Source: Botryosphaeria dothidea
Lineage: Eukaryota > Ascomycota > Dothideomycetes > Botryosphaeriales > Botryosphaeriaceae
DNA length: 64,000 bases
NCBI GenBank assembly: GCA_011503125.2
Contig: WWBZ02000062.1
Span: 1,116,001 to 1,180,000, forward strand
Reading direction: 5' to 3'
The notes below the pieces were generated by a model. The model was not told where the DNA came from. It was given only the letters and a program-made list of their open reading frames with translations, and did no database searches. Position numbers and translations under genes: made by a program. Every line of letters begins with the position of its first letter. Positions within the stretch are counted from its first letter, which is position 1. This document shows, piece by piece, positions 48,177 through 60,486 of this stretch.

Positions 48177-50893
48177 ATGGATCTCTTCAAGCGGAACAAC
48201 GGGACCTCAAGATCGCGACAGGGCTCGCTGGACGCGTCCGCCATGGACGACAGACCTCACGACTCGTGGGCCAATTCGGCTGCCCAAGCTTCCTCTTCCT
48301 CGCATCCGGATCTGCCCTCGCCGCCGGACCGCCGCATGCGAGATCAGAGCAATGTCCGCAGGAGCTCGGTATTTACCTTGCGCTCACGCAGCAACACCGC
48401 AAACTCGATGTCTAAGCCCCCCAATCTCGACGACCAGGACCGCTCTGCTCGCAGATCATCACGAGACGTCTCTGCTCACGCGAGCTCCGCGAGCATCTCT
48501 GAGCCTCCCACCGGCAAGCAGAAGCCTTCTTCTTCTTCAATGTTCGCCTCAAGAGGACGGAAGCTCCGCCGTCAGAGCAGCAAGCTCAGTTCTACCGCTG
48601 CCGTTGACGACCTTGAAGAGGTGTCCAACGGACGTAGAAGCTCCGTCTTTGGAAAGGACCGCAAGCGGAGTACCTACGAGACTGTCGAGCAGTGTAAGTT
48701 GCGCCGTCCCACGTCACTCAAGCTACCTGCGTGCTGATCAACGCTGTCTCAGACAACCTCAGGATGCGCCACATCTCCAGCCCCTTCGACTTCCAACATC
48801 TAACCCACACCAACTCTCAACATCTCCAGCAGGCACTCGAAAGCAGCCAAAATGAGCTCGTCGCCGAGTTCTGGGCCCACCGCGCCTCGCAGATGCCCAA
48901 CAAAGAGCTTCGTGGCATCAAGGTGGAAGATCTGAACTCCACTAATGCTTCTTCTGAGGCCCTCAGCAATGCTACCCAACCTGGTAGTGACTCATCGTCT
49001 ATCTCTAGATCGTCAATTGTAAGCCCCAAAACGCGCGACGTGCCGAAGAACCAGTCTCCTTCCCCTAAAACGGATCCTCAAGCGGTCAGACACACCCGTT
49101 CCATGGGCAGCTTCTCTCAGCCTATCCCGCCGACGTCGCCTAAATCCCCGAGGAACCAGGAGTCGCACGTCCCCATGGTCCCTCCCCCCAGGATGTCCTC
49201 CCGCTTGGCATCAGCACGGGGTGAGGATACCCCTATTGCGCAAGCGGTCTCCAGTGGGCAAGCAGTCAACAGTGGCCGCAGAAGTTCTGGCATCTGGCAA
49301 AACTCTTTCCATCGTCCATCTGTCTCGAACGAGTTCATCAACGATCTGCCTTTTATTCCCCACGCTGTCACCACTCCAGACGATTCTGCCATGCCTGCTG
49401 TTTCTCCGCCTTGGAACGCGAATGAGTTGGAGCACATCGCTGAAGAGGAGGAAGGCTATTTTGGTCGCAAATCGTATGACCAGAGCGTTCTCTATTCTCC
49501 TTCACCTGAGATGTCACCCACTCAGAAGCCTGATACCGGGTCGGACCTTCCCTTGCGTTCGGACAACATGGGCCCCCATGAACACTTGAAGTCTTTCGCA
49601 AACCACCGTCCCACAAGGCCGCGCCCTCTGTCTCAAATGTCTGACACTCTTGGAGCTCCATTCTGCCCGCCTCTTTCAGGAAAGAAGACTCCCGGTGCGA
49701 TGGGCGCCCTGCAGCGCTCCGCTACGATGAGGAGACGCTCAACTTTCTTCAGGAGCCTGGAAGATACCAACACCTGGGAAGACGACATCGACTATTGCTA
49801 CGACATTGGCGCAGATGCCGACTGCGATTTCGAATGGGACCGCATGTCAAACGACGCCCGGGATCGTTTCACACCCAACGACGCGATGCATGCGCCTCGC
49901 ACATCGACTGTCTTGGAGGAGGAGGAAGAGGAGGAGGAGGAGGAGGAGGAGGAAGACGAACAAGATGATGGCTGTGGCACGGAGGAAAAGCTCAACTCTG
50001 GGTTCATGCCGAATATGCTGCGTCCCTCGCTCACGATGCCCAGCAAATCTTCGCTTCCCGACTTGGACTATCGCTCTGCTATCTCCACCTCGACTAACAG
50101 CCTCTTGACGCCGATTGACACCTATGCTACGAACAACCCGAAGGAACGCAGCGCCGCAGTGTATCAGATGGGTGAGGATCAGGGTGCTTACACCCCGTCG
50201 TTGCTTGTCCCTCAGGACTTCAAGGAACAGGTCGCTAAGGAGGAAATGTACGAGGATTTGCTTAACGACTACGAGTCCGACCGCCACTATCCCCTGATGC
50301 ACGCGCGCTCGGACAACACGCTCAGCATTGCTGAGTCCAGCCGGAGTGGTCCGTCGCGCTACAGCACGGGTAGCTCCTACGAGAGCAGCCTTCGCTCTGC
50401 GTCGGTCTCTTTCGCGAGCCCTGCACGCCGCTCTCGCAGCTCCACCGGTTCGGTGCCTGACCTGGTGCACAGCCGTCGCGCCAACAGACGGACCATGGAA
50501 ATCATGGTAAACCGCCTGTCCAAGGAGATGACTTTTGCGGATGACGAGGAGGAGGAGGAGGAGGAATGCGAACGGAGGCCCTCGGAGCAGCAAACGTTCT
50601 TCGCTGACGACCAGGATGGTTCCGATGACGAAGTTGAGGAGATCAAGAAATCCGAGGCACGCCCCACCACTCGCGGCAATGTCTTTCCCGCAGAGGCCAT
50701 GATGCGCTCCCCGCCTTCCCCTTATCATGAACGCTCCGCTTCCGATGGTGCCGCAAAGCTGTTGGCCAAGGCTGGTGTCAAGGCGCAGCATATGCGTACG
50801 GCCAGCTCCGAACAAGCAGCTCAGCGTAGGGGTAGCAAGACGTACACCCTGAGCTTGTTCCCTGCACCGCCGAAGACGCCAAAGAACTTCTAA
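48177..50893 (+). CDS. CRIB/PBD-domain protein (Cdc42/Rac effector candidate)
   Basis: Exons 48177-48693 and 48753-50893, 885 residues. The start MDLFKRNNG is chosen over an in-frame ATG at 48015 because the sequence between looks like leader. The intron joins as ETVEQYNLRMRHISSPFDFQ, which completes a CRIB motif at 180-191: I180, S181, P183, F186, H188 and H191 match the I-S-x-P-x-x-F-x-H-x-x-H consensus. Nothing like a kinase domain follows, so this is not a PAK; it resembles Ser-rich fungal CRIB proteins of polarity signalling. The rest is Ser/Pro-rich and presumably disordered, with RRSS and RSRS basophilic-kinase-like sites. There is a run of about 16 acidic residues near 560-580 and a second acidic run near 790. 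GTPase binding is inferred from the motif only. Confidence 0.88.
49913..49962 (+). repeat. (GAG/GAA)n coding microsatellite, poly-Glu
   Basis: Trinucleotide run encoding an uninterrupted stretch of about fourteen Glu then Asp/Glu within the CRIB protein. Confidence 0.9.
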
Positions 50894-53206
50894 GGTCTTG
50901 GTATCTCGAGTTGGTGAGATTTTGGCCCCTGCCTCTTTCGCATCTGTCTCTATTGTTTCCGCTTGAATACTGTATAAACACTTGCTTTACCGCGTTTTCT
51001 TTCATTGTTATTACAGTCTACATGGTGTGCTGTTTTTCTGAAGCCACCGCTGCACAGTTTTCTTTGGTTTTTCTTGCGCTCCTTGTTGCTCTTATTTTCC
51101 CCGAGCATTTGATGATGCTATGTACTATCAATGACCGGTTCGGCTCCACGGGGTTGTGGAGAAAGGAAGGTTGGTTTAAGGGGGCGGTACCGGTCATATC
51201 ACAAAAAAGCAGGTGTGCTTTTTTCGGAGTTTCTTTGTGTCAGGCAGAGGTTGGGTAAGGAGACATAGGATGCTCTTGGCGTGCGGGCGGTATTGTGTAT
51301 TGTTGAATTCCCTATTTCGTCCTGGTTTTCCAAAAAAGATGGGACCGGCGTTTCTCTTTCCCAAAGTCTCACATTTCCTTGGTCCGTCATCATTAACAAT
51401 CTGTTTGTCAGTCTTTCAGCTGTTTCCTTGCCTAGTCTCTCTCCGGCTTGTTTCACTTCCCAGCCTTCAGTCATGAGCTTTGCTATCTAATCCGCAGAGC
51501 TGGGCTTTGCCGCGCATGGGTTTCTGCTGCGTTGTTATACCACCTAGAGCGGACGTGATCAAGTCTGGATGTTTAGTTCTTGCTGTCTATTTGAGCATGG
51601 TGTCGGATTGGCGAGATAATAGCGTTATTCATCAGAAGAGGAGATGTTCTTGGCGGCGTTGATCGGACGCGCGCGCAGAGTAGTTGCAAAGCAAAGTAAA
51701 GAATTGGATAAACTCAACACGTCCCATTGTGGGGCGTCGTTGCTACCAAAGTTTTGGCCCCCATACAAGCAACGATGTGATTTATGCTTTAGCTGCATGA
51801 AGCAGCTGGCCAACAACCACCCTTGTAGGTGAGTCTTTTTATTTTCTTACTCATGCAAGAGCGCGGAGGCTAAAATCCTCGACCCGTCCCGGCGGTAAGG
51901 CCGGCGTGTTGCTCGTCTCCACAAAAGTACGGGCGTAATGCATGTCCTTGACCTGCCTCAATCAATACCTCAATTTATCGTGATGGAGCTCTCCCCGGCC
52001 CTTGGGTACGTTATCGCAATTTCAAGGGAACAAATTTTCCCACCATCCTGGATACGACCCTGGTACGCGGAGGATTTCTGACAAAAGGAAAAAAAAATTG
52101 GCATCGGCATCTCATCGCATTTCATCGCATCTCGCACACATGGAAGAGGAGCTCTCCAATCTCCACACTGTGGTTTAGCCGCAACGTCGTCCACCAATCG
52201 CGTTTTTCCCTTTCTTGCAGTAGAAGCAACCGGGTGTAAGGTGACATCTTCCCCACATGCAAGCAGCAGGATGATGCGTTCCCATCCAATCGTTTAAAAC
52301 AAGTGTCGTAGGTGTGTCGTGTGTCGTCTGCCCGATCTCCCTCTCGTCGTATTTTGGGGGCCGCGGAGAGACAGACAAAGCAGCAGCTGAACAAAACGTT
52401 GCCCTCTCTCGGTCCCATTTGCTGCACACAACATATGCAGGTCCGAAGCGAACACCCACATCGCGACATCAGATCCGACATCCCCGGCCAAGACGGAAGG
52501 CGCCGCTGGCCCTAAGATTCACATCCCTCCCACCGCCACCATCGAGCGCTCCTTCCGCGCGGAGCCGCTGGTTTGATGGGGCCGATACGGGAACGGTGTG
52601 AAGCTGGAAGGAGAGTAAGGAGGAGAGAGAGAGAAAGAGAGAGAGAGTCTGGAATTTGCGTCTCTCGCAAATCGTGGGGGCTGAAAAAGCGCGGTGGGCG
52701 CCGCCGCCCCCATCGTCACAATATGCGCCGATGAGGCACAGCAAGACTCCAGGCTGCCAATGATTCACCAACCCAGATGCAAGCACGCATCATCATTATC
52801 TGGCCCTCCGGAAGGATGCGGGCATTGAAGTTCCTGTTTTTGCGCGTCTCCCGCTTTCTCTCTCTCCTTTCTCCACCCCTCCTCCTCCTCCGATCCGCCG
52901 CGTGTTACTGTTCCTTTGCATGAATTTTTATTTTTCAGCGCGCGCTTCCGCTGTGTTAACCGTCGAGAACGATCTGCGAACGTTTTCTATTTGCGCGCTC
53001 GTGTGTGTGTGTGTCTCGCATGAGGAAGCGGTGAAGGAGCCGCTGCGGCTGAGAAACGTCTGCGTTTCGGCTCCCGACCTGTCATATTTCAATATATTGA
53101 ACCTTCGAGAGGTTGGAACAAAATTATTGGCCTTTCGTGCTTGGGGCTGAGAGCATTTTGAAACGAAGCTGACGGTCACGCAAGGAAATAGATTGACGAG
53201 ACAAGC
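50894..53206. other. Intergenic, 2.3 kb
   Basis: No gene supported. T-rich CRIB 3' flank, then mixed sequence with a (GA)n microsatellite (52623-52647) and C/T-rich tracts toward the methyltransferase gene. Short frames lack domains. Confidence 0.45.
52623..52647. repeat. (GA)n microsatellite
   Basis: GA dinucleotides interrupted once by AAAG. Confidence 0.9.
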
Positions 53207-54702
53207 ATGTCGGCATCGCCGAGTCAAGAAGAGGCAGGGTTGGCGCGGCGGCAAGAGCAGGAGGGGCAGCGCTTAGGCTTGGTGGGGGAGGATCTGGTGG
53301 TTGATGTATGTTGCATATCACTTCCTTGCTGAAACAGTCCGGGGTCCTGGGTTTCCCGAGTTTCGGAAGTAGTCGAGTGTTGGGGAAGGGTCTTCGCGTG
53401 ACACAGGTGTGAAAGAGGTTTCAGCTGACAAGATGAGCAGAATGACGATGAAGAATATGAGGATTCAGCTTTGGGAGAAGATGATTCTGAATCGTGAGTA
53501 TCGCAAGAGCTCTGTAACAATAGGCTAAAATGCTGAAGTGATTGTATAGATGCTCTACTTCGCTGGCCAGTTCCGCTGCTGATTTCAAGTACGAATTGGG
53601 GAGACGGTACCATGCTTACAATGATGGAAGTAAGTAGTATTATATCTGTATATTTTGTCTATCTCATGATTTGTTTCCATACTCCATTACATTTTTAATT
53701 GCCTTCCTGGGTGCTTTCCCACCATCACCGCTCGACAGTACCTGACTTCTGCTCTCCAGAATACTACCTCCCCAATGATGAACGCGAGATATCGCGCCTG
53801 GAGCTTCAACACCGAATCTGGTATCTAACCCTCAAAGGCCGCCTCTTCCTCTCCCCTCTCTCAATCTCCCCCGAATCCACCCCAAACACCGACGCCCCGC
53901 CACCAGCCTCATCCTCCCCTCCACCCACCCCTTTCGAAGTCCTCGACATCGGCACCGGCACCGGCTCCTGGGCCATCGACTTCGCCACGGCGTACGCAAC
54001 CGCCCACGTCACCGGCACCGACCTCTCGCCCATCCAGCCCAGCAACGTGCCCCCGAACTGCGCCTTCGTCATCGACGACGCCACCGAGGCCTGGACCTTC
54101 GGCGCGCGCCGCTTCGACTTCGTGCACGCGCGCATGCTCGGCATGGCCGTGCGCGACTGGCTCGCCTTCTTCGCCTCCGCCCACGCCGCCCTCAAGCCCG
54201 GCGCCTGGATCGAGTGCCAGGAGTGGACGGCGCCGTTCCGCAGCGACGACGGCAGCCTGCCGCCCGACTGCGCCTTCGCCCGCTGGAACAGCGGCGACGC
54301 GGCGGCGAAGGCCGGCATCGACGTGTCCGCGCCGCGGCGGTTCCCGGAGCTGTTGAGCGAGGCGGGGTTCGTGGGCGTGACGGACGTGCAGGCGAAGTGG
54401 CCGCTGGGGCCGTGGCCGAAGGGGAAGAGGGAGAAGAGGGTTGGGGATCTCTTTTTGGAGGATATGATTGAGGCGCTGCCAGCGGCGAGTCTGAGGTTGT
54501 ATACGAGGGTGTTGGGGTGGGACGAGGAGCGGGTGATGGCGTTTTTGGAAGAGGTGAAGAAGGATATGCTGAATCCGGATGTTCATGCATATATGCCGGT
54601 GTAAGTGATTGGAGTTCTTGGCCTCGTTTTGGATATTTTTGATGCTGACTGTTGTACAGGCATATTTGCTATGCACAGAAACCGTTGAATGCTGAATCAT
54701 GA
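53207..54702 (+). CDS. LaeA-like SAM-dependent methyltransferase
   Basis: Class I methyltransferase of the fungal LaeA-like/UMTA group, members of which regulate development or secondary metabolism or modify small molecules. Exons 53207-53305, 53441-53493, 53550-53629, 53760-54600 and 54660-54702 give 371 residues. The joins rebuild the group's entry motif GRRYHAYNDGKYYLPNDE followed by RLELQHRIWYLTL. SAM motif I is VLDIGTGTGSWAIDF around 138-147. FDFVHARMLG and LKPGAWIECQEW are the usual following motifs. The 43-base last exon restores the conserved end YMPVHICYAQKP; without it the reading stops at the donor. The central exon is much more GC-rich than its flanks. The acidic N-terminal 60 residues are typical of the group. 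Substrate unknown; a true LaeA orthologue is not claimed. Confidence 0.9.
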
Positions 54703-55828
54703 CGTACAAGCATGTTTGATGGGGAAGAAGCACATTGAGATAACGGGATCTAATCATCGGTGGCAGTTGTTTTCCATTGACACGATCTCACTCTTTAAGG
54801 TTGATCCAGTTCAGCCCTCTTGACATTTTATGTAGTGTATAGCCAGACTATGGATTTCGAAATGTGGGCAACTGCCTACTTTAGGCGTCTCTCCACAGAG
54901 TTGGGGTTTCGTACAGAAGACAGCTCCAGAGAATTACATGAGAGTTCTTTTTTGCGAGTATCGCGAATTCAAGCGGCGCGAGACTTCTTTCGGCGTCATA
55001 CTCTGCTGTTCAGATGACTGCGTGAAGCAAAAGCGGGAATAGCGAAGTTGCCGAATATGGTTAGTGGGGAATCTCACCAGACCTCAGCATCTACCTCCAA
55101 CCACATCGTCCAAAAGACAAACATTTGCATCTCAACCCGCGACTGACTGGCTGTGCATGTACTGTCACAAGTGACGTAGTTGTTTGTGGAATTTAAGGGT
55201 CTCGGATCTTTGACCCACCCGAGGCAATGGAGAAAAAATTTTCGGCCGGTCCCCGTCACTACTTCGCCGAGTACCACAACTGAACTGCATGCCTGGCCAT
55301 CATTTGGTCAACATGAGCATTGCATCAAATAACGGTTCAGAAAGCATGTAATGAGAAAGTATCTCTCTCTCTCTCTCTCTCTCTCTCCGGAACCAAGTTG
55401 TTCTCCCTAAAATCTCCGCTGTGGCTTGGCGCAAATGCCTTGCACACAAAATGATACAGGACCACCCGAGCCGTCAATAAACTATCTCGAAATTTTTTTT
55501 GCCGCATTCTGCAACAGTCGCAGTGCTGTTCTACTGATTCGCTTGCAGATTGGTGAAGTTTTGTGGGGTTGACCAATGGGAGTAGGTCCGATCGCCGTCA
55601 GGGCCAACCCTACCAAAATGTGAAGAAAATTTGCTCCTGAAACTTTCAGTATCTCTTTTCTACATATTTTCTAGCGTACTTGAACGTTCCCAGTGCGTTT
55701 GAGCGGGTTTCTGAAGGACTGAAGCGGTATGTCAAGAAGTATCAACTTTGAGCTCCCAGAGCCTCCCAAAACGGTATATGAACCCATTTTTCAACCCCCT
55801 ACCTCAATAAGAGCCCAAACAACTCAAT
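54703..55828. other. Intergenic, 1.1 kb
   Basis: Methyltransferase 3' flank, then a (TC)n microsatellite and the 5' flank of the tRNA gene. No gene supported. Confidence 0.45.
55362..55387. repeat. (TC)13 microsatellite
   Basis: Uninterrupted TC dinucleotide run. Confidence 0.95.
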
Positions 55829-55922
55829 GGTGTTGTGCTCTAGTGGTAGGAGACATCGTTGTGGTGTATAGACATCACAAAACAATCCCGATGCAGCCTG
55901 GGTTCGATTCCCAGCAACGCCA
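55829..55922 (+). tRNA. tRNA-His (anticodon GTG) with a 23-nt intron
   Basis: Full cloverleaf. Acceptor GGTGTTG (55829-55835) pairs with CAACGCC (55915-55921), one G-T pair. The D arm is CTCT/GGAG. Anticodon stem CATCG (55854-55858) pairs with CGATG (55889-55893). The loop reads TT-GTG-G, anticodon 55861-55863. The intron lies between positions 37 and 38 at 55865-55887 and contains a CAC that can pair with the anticodon, as usual. The T arm is CTGGG-TTCGATT-CCCAG with a good B box, and the discriminator is A. A TTTTT terminator follows within ten bases. The extra 5' G of mature tRNA-His is added after transcription and is not encoded. Confidence 0.95.
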
Positions 55923-58395
55923 GCTCTTCTTTTTGCCTCTTACGAAGGACCTACATACCTTTTTGGACTCTCCAAAGCTCTGCCACAGTCAAGAGATGCC
56001 CAGGAAGTAGTAGTGGTAAGCCACTTGCCCGTAGGTAGTTCCATATTCCATCCAGACTCAAGTGTCAGTCTGCCCCTGAACTGGAAACATTTGCATCAGA
56101 ACACATCCTTCGGTTCTCAATGAAGGATCAAAGACATTATGCTTCTTCAGCACCCTCAGCACATCCTTTTACTTCATTTTCAGTTGGAACTTCCCGGCTT
56201 TACGCCATGAACATGGCCGGTGATCCGAACTGCTCGGACCCGTTGCGGATGAGGATGATGGCAATCCGGATGAAGACGACACCAGGATATGAGCTTCGGC
56301 CTCTTTCTTTGGATACTGGATGTCCATATTTTGTTAGTTTCGGCTGTGTCTTGCGCGTTGCGTGGGCGCGAGTGTTGTGGCTTTGATTCGAGCCACTGCA
56401 TTGGCCGGGCCAATCAAGTGGTTGTTACCCCGCCTTTCCCTCTCAATGGATGAAGTAGGCTTAAACACTTGTTGTGATTCAATATGGTAGGCTTTCGTTT
56501 CTTGAATCATTATTATTGGCCTCCTTGGGCGAGATCTGGATGAATCATGCCTTTCCAGAGGCATTTTTGTAGCAGTTTACCCAAGCGGAAGAGCACAACG
56601 ATCGGAGTCCGTTACTCTCACATCAGGCATTCCTCCGGGCGTTCCACAGTTGCAACAGATGGCCTCGTGGATACACATGAAGTCCGCCAAGCTCTTGTAT
56701 GATCTTCACTTTCCCAGAATCCTTAACATTCGCCACAGTATTGCATTATCCGGTGGTAGCGTTGGAGGTGAAGCGAGGGATGGTTTCTCGACACGGCGAT
56801 AGGTCTTGAGCGAACGATGCAGTCAGAGGGTCGACGGGGCTATGGCTCATTCGAAAGGCTTCTCGTAAGCCAAAGCGTGGTCTAGAGCGCATCTCAATGG
56901 TTCAACGGTTCGATTTTCGATTTCGTAACGGCGAAGTGTACGTAACTGTTGAGATGATGGGGGTGATGGAGGGGATAATACAAGCGGCAAAGGGGCGGAG
57001 AAGCGGAGGACGGAAACAGGCCGCGCCGAGTCAGTTACCTCGGTGACACCATCACATCTCCGCCCACACTGCCATCTCCTGGAACCACTCTCTCACTTCC
57101 AAAAGCCAATGGCTATTTCGGTGATGATAGTCCAACAGCAGCAACTATCGATCTCTTCAGCGGTCAGTCTAGTCGGCCACCAGCCGACCGTCTGCCCGAT
57201 TTTCCCAAAACTGTTTAATGCCTTAACGCCTAGACTGCTAAAGTTGTATGGATTATTCGAAATACACACTTTCGCCTCGATTCATTATGCCAATTTGTGG
57301 GGAATAGGATGCCCACCTGGACACGAGGTTGTGGGAGGACAAACGCGTGACCCATCCGAACCGACGCTTCAATCCTTGGGTCTCATTCACCTTTCTTTTT
57401 CACATTTCTGAATGTCGAACGTAGAGACGATAATAACTGACGAACTATAGCATCCGAGCGCAATCACGATTCCCCTGCAAGGTTCCGATGCACGCGTGAA
57501 AATATGCGTGGTGTCCGGAAAGGCAACCAAGTATTTTTCATGATTTCTCCCGCCAGGTCGCACAGAGTACGGGACCAGCGATGCACGAGTGCGTTGGCAG
57601 CTTCATAAATACCGTCCCAAACACCGAGTTTTGCTATTACTGCTTCATTTCCTGCGCAGATGCATGAGAACTAGACTGGGACATCCGTGCTCAACAAGAC
57701 CACTTTGCAGTTTGATGCATGTATCTGTTAAAGGACGCAGGTCATTCCAAGATGCGGCCCACACGCCGTAAGAGGAGCGACGTGTTCCCTTGATTCCCAC
57801 AATGCTGGATTTGTCAACTTCTGGTGGCGGTGTTTCTTCCCGCTGATTCCCTTGTCGATTTCACTTTGTAATTTTTCCTTAATGCGCAAAGATATCATTT
57901 TATCATTACTCGTGGGGAATTGAAGCAGTCACCAGGGCGCAAATGTCATCATTTTGTCTGAACAGTTATGTCCGGATGGATGCTTCACGTCCGCACGAGT
58001 GATGGCAACATGAATACGCTATCGTGAGAGCTTGTGCGAAGGGCTCCCATCTTGTCACGGAGCGATAGTGCGGACAAGCAGATGGGCAAGATATCAGAAG
58101 TTCAAAGAATAATTCATTCCACTTCGTGTTTCATGATCCAAGCACATACTTTCTCAATTTTCATTGCATCCATGGAAATCAATCGGTGTGTACCATGGGT
58201 GTTCAGCCATTTTCAGCTCCAGAATTCCCGGTCCAGGGTCCAACCGGGCCAAACCTTCGCTGAGCCACGCTTTCTGATTTTCCCATTCTATAAGAACCGC
58301 CATCTGTCAAATATTGTTCCTCCTGTTTTCCGCATTTCATTGCCAAATCATGACAATCCTGGGAGAGGGTGCGCAGACGGCCGGTGAAAGATCGA
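55923..58395. other. Intergenic, 2.5 kb
   Basis: tRNA terminator at the left, then sequence with only short frames and no recognised domain on either strand. Confidence 0.4.
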
Positions 58396-59265
58396 ATGCG
58401 AAGAGGTTTGCTAACGTTCAAAACAACCTTCAATAATCACTCGCTGACTTTTGAACCAATTTTCAGGCCACGCCTGCCCGCAGAGCTATGGCTTCTTGTT
58501 GGTCAATTTCTTGCGCAAAACTTTAACGACGTGATCTGGATCAGTTACAGCAAAAATCAGAACCGCATAATCGAGGACAAAGCTCTTTGGTATTTTGAAC
58601 GGAATCTCGGCCACATCACTCCTCGACTCATTCAAAGCATATCACCAGCACTTGTGGCAGGATTTCGAGAAGAGATCTACAAAGTTTCAATATTCCGTTT
58701 TGAGGTTTTTCCGTTGATAAGATTCTTCCATGCTGAGTTGGCCTCCTTGTCTGAAGACATACGGAAGCTGCGTACTTCGATCAGACATGTCATGATTGAC
58801 AGCTACGATGATGCTTCCTTATTGGTCAATACAAACCTGGCTTCAAAGCTCCCGGACGGTCTCAAAAGTCTCAGCTTCCACTCCTATGTAGATTTTCCAA
58901 CCCTCAGGTACCAACTCAATGCTTTGGCCCAGACGGTCACCTTCCAAGCAGAAAAACGACCGGGATTGAATGAGCGTCTTTTTGTGAGCGTGGTATCGGA
59001 GAGTACGGTAAATCAGCCCTTAGATCCAGGTGAACAGAAAAGGCTTGACCTCATGGTCGAACGCTACCTCAAGACGGAGATCCTGCCGCGTTATCTCAGA
59101 GATGCACATTATCTACCGAGTTCTATGGAAATTTACTCGTCCTCAAATGAGAAGGAAATGCTGGAGTTGCTGGGGAGACTGTTCAATTTGAGTGAACGCG
59201 ATTTGTTGTATTTTTTCCCAACGAGCAGTCCCTCGATGAAGCTTTCCTGCAAGCTGTGGGACTGA
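58396..59265 (+). CDS. F-box-like fungal hypothetical protein, 5' end unresolved
   Basis: The secure part begins near 58467 with the F-box-like start RPRLPAELWLLVGQFL and runs to the stop at 59265, about 265 residues. An acceptor TTTTCAG at 58460-58466 preceded by a CTGAC branch site suggests an intron just before it, so the true first exon is probably upstream and not identified. Reading through gives an alternative ATG at 58396. Downstream of the putative F-box is a helical region without recognised repeats, with LPDGLKSLSFHSY and a C-terminal LLGRLFNLSERDLLYFF. An F-box role (SCF substrate receptor) is only suggested by the first 20 residues. Confidence 0.55.
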   Translation: MRRGLLTFKTTFNNHSLTFEPIFRPRLPAELWLLVGQFLAQNFNDVIWISYSKNQNRIIEDKALWYFERNLGHITPRLIQSISPALVAGFREEIYKVSIFRFEVFPLIRFFHAELASLSEDIRKLRTSIRHVMIDSYDDASLLVNTNLASKLPDGLKSLSFHSYVDFPTLRYQLNALAQTVTFQAEKRPGLNERLFVSVVSESTVNQPLDPGEQKRLDLMVERYLKTEILPRYLRDAHYLPSSMEIYSSSNEKEMLELLGRLFNLSERDLLYFFPTSSPSMKLSCKLWD

Positions 59266-59487
59266 ATCTCTTACCAAAACGCAGGCCCGGCTCTGCGGAC
59301 TTCAACAATCCGGAACCAATTCGAGAGTTTTCAGTCCGCCTAGGCATACAGAAAATGAGTCCCAAATGCATGGTGTGATCATTTTCAGCCGCATGTGCAG
59401 CTTGTGTGGATTGACTATTCTATTTTCGTCGAGTGTTCTCTCATCAGCCGTTACCTCGTGCTCCCCAAAAAGTGCTGCAACGCCACC

Positions 59488-60486
59488 TCAGAACTTCGAG
59501 GACAACCACTCATACAACGCCTTGCCCACCTCATCCGGCTTCTCCATCGTGCACCAGTGCGCCGAATCAATGAGCTTGGCAGTCAGATCCGGCCCGACCA
59601 AGCCATCCGCCTTGTTCTGCTCGATCAGCACCGGCAGGCATACATCATCCCTCTCGCAGCCCAAGAAGAACGTCGGCACCGTGATGGGGACGCGCTCCTT
59701 CGGCAGCTCCTTTTCAACCTCGTGATGGTGGTTCCACGCCAGGGCCTTGTACCAGCAAAGCGAGCTCGCCAGCCCACCGCCGCTCCTCACGCTCTCAAAC
59801 CACGCCTCCCTCCAGCCGTTCCCGGGCTTCGCGTACTCGCGTAGCTCGACCGTCCCGTCCGCGAGCAAGAACTCGCGCATGGCGCCGCGCACGCAGAACA
59901 GGTCGCGCATCCAGTTCTCGCGGTCGCCGTGCAACGCCGCCCAGAAGCTGTCGAGGTGCTCGTCGCACACCCTGGCGCCGTCGTCGGCGGTGAACAGCTC
60001 CCAGTAGGCGTAGCGCGGGAAGCCGGTGGCCTGCTCGAAGAAGGCGTTGGCGGCGGCGAGGTCGAAGGGCCCGGCCGGCGCGATGTAGGCGACGTTGAGC
60101 AGCGCGACGCCGACGACCAGCTGCGGCGCCCACAGCCACACGCGCTGCGCGCTGAACGAGCCCCAGTCGTGGCCGACGACGACGATCTTGGCGACGTGCT
60201 CGGCGGAGAGCAGCTCGACGTAGTCGGCGACCATGGCTTTGGAGTTGAAGAGGGCCGGGTCGGTCGGCTTGGAGGTGCCGCCGTAGCCGAGCTGGTCCGG
60301 GATGATGATGCGGTTGGGGAGCGAGGCGAGGTGCGGGACTACTTTCTGGAAGAGGTGGGCGTTGTCCGGAAAGCCGTGGAGGAGGAAGAAGGTCGGCGTG
60401 GAGGCGTCGGTGGGCTTCTCATTGTCGTAGTAGGTGTAGGTCAGGGACCGGGTGGTCGTGATTGTCTTTTTGGCAAAGCTCTCCAT
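59488..60486 (-). CDS. Alpha/beta hydrolase, epoxide-hydrolase-like
   Basis: Intronless, 332 residues, no signal peptide. The oxyanion motif is HGFPD (37-41) and the nucleophile elbow is GHDWGS with D107, an Asp nucleophile as in epoxide hydrolases and haloalkane dehalogenases rather than Ser esterases. The catalytic base is likely H310 in DSAHWCTMEKP, and the acid probably D280 or D281 in CERDDVCLP. A cap-domain region with YAYWELF and FWAALHGDRENWMRDLF supplies possible lid tyrosines. The HGFP context and length fit soluble fungal epoxide hydrolases. It overlaps no other credible gene. The middle is very GC-rich. Substrate unknown; likely detoxification or catabolism. Confidence 0.88.
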   Translation of the reverse strand: MESFAKKTITTTRSLTYTYYDNEKPTDASTPTFFLLHGFPDNAHLFQKVVPHLASLPNRIIIPDQLGYGGTSKPTDPALFNSKAMVADYVELLSAEHVAKIVVVGHDWGSFSAQRVWLWAPQLVVGVALLNVAYIAPAGPFDLAAANAFFEQATGFPRYAYWELFTADDGARVCDEHLDSFWAALHGDRENWMRDLFCVRGAMREFLLADGTVELREYAKPGNGWREAWFESVRSGGGLASSLCWYKALAWNHHHEVEKELPKERVPITVPTFFLGCERDDVCLPVLIEQNKADGLVGPDLTAKLIDSAHWCTMEKPDEVGKALYEWLSSKF

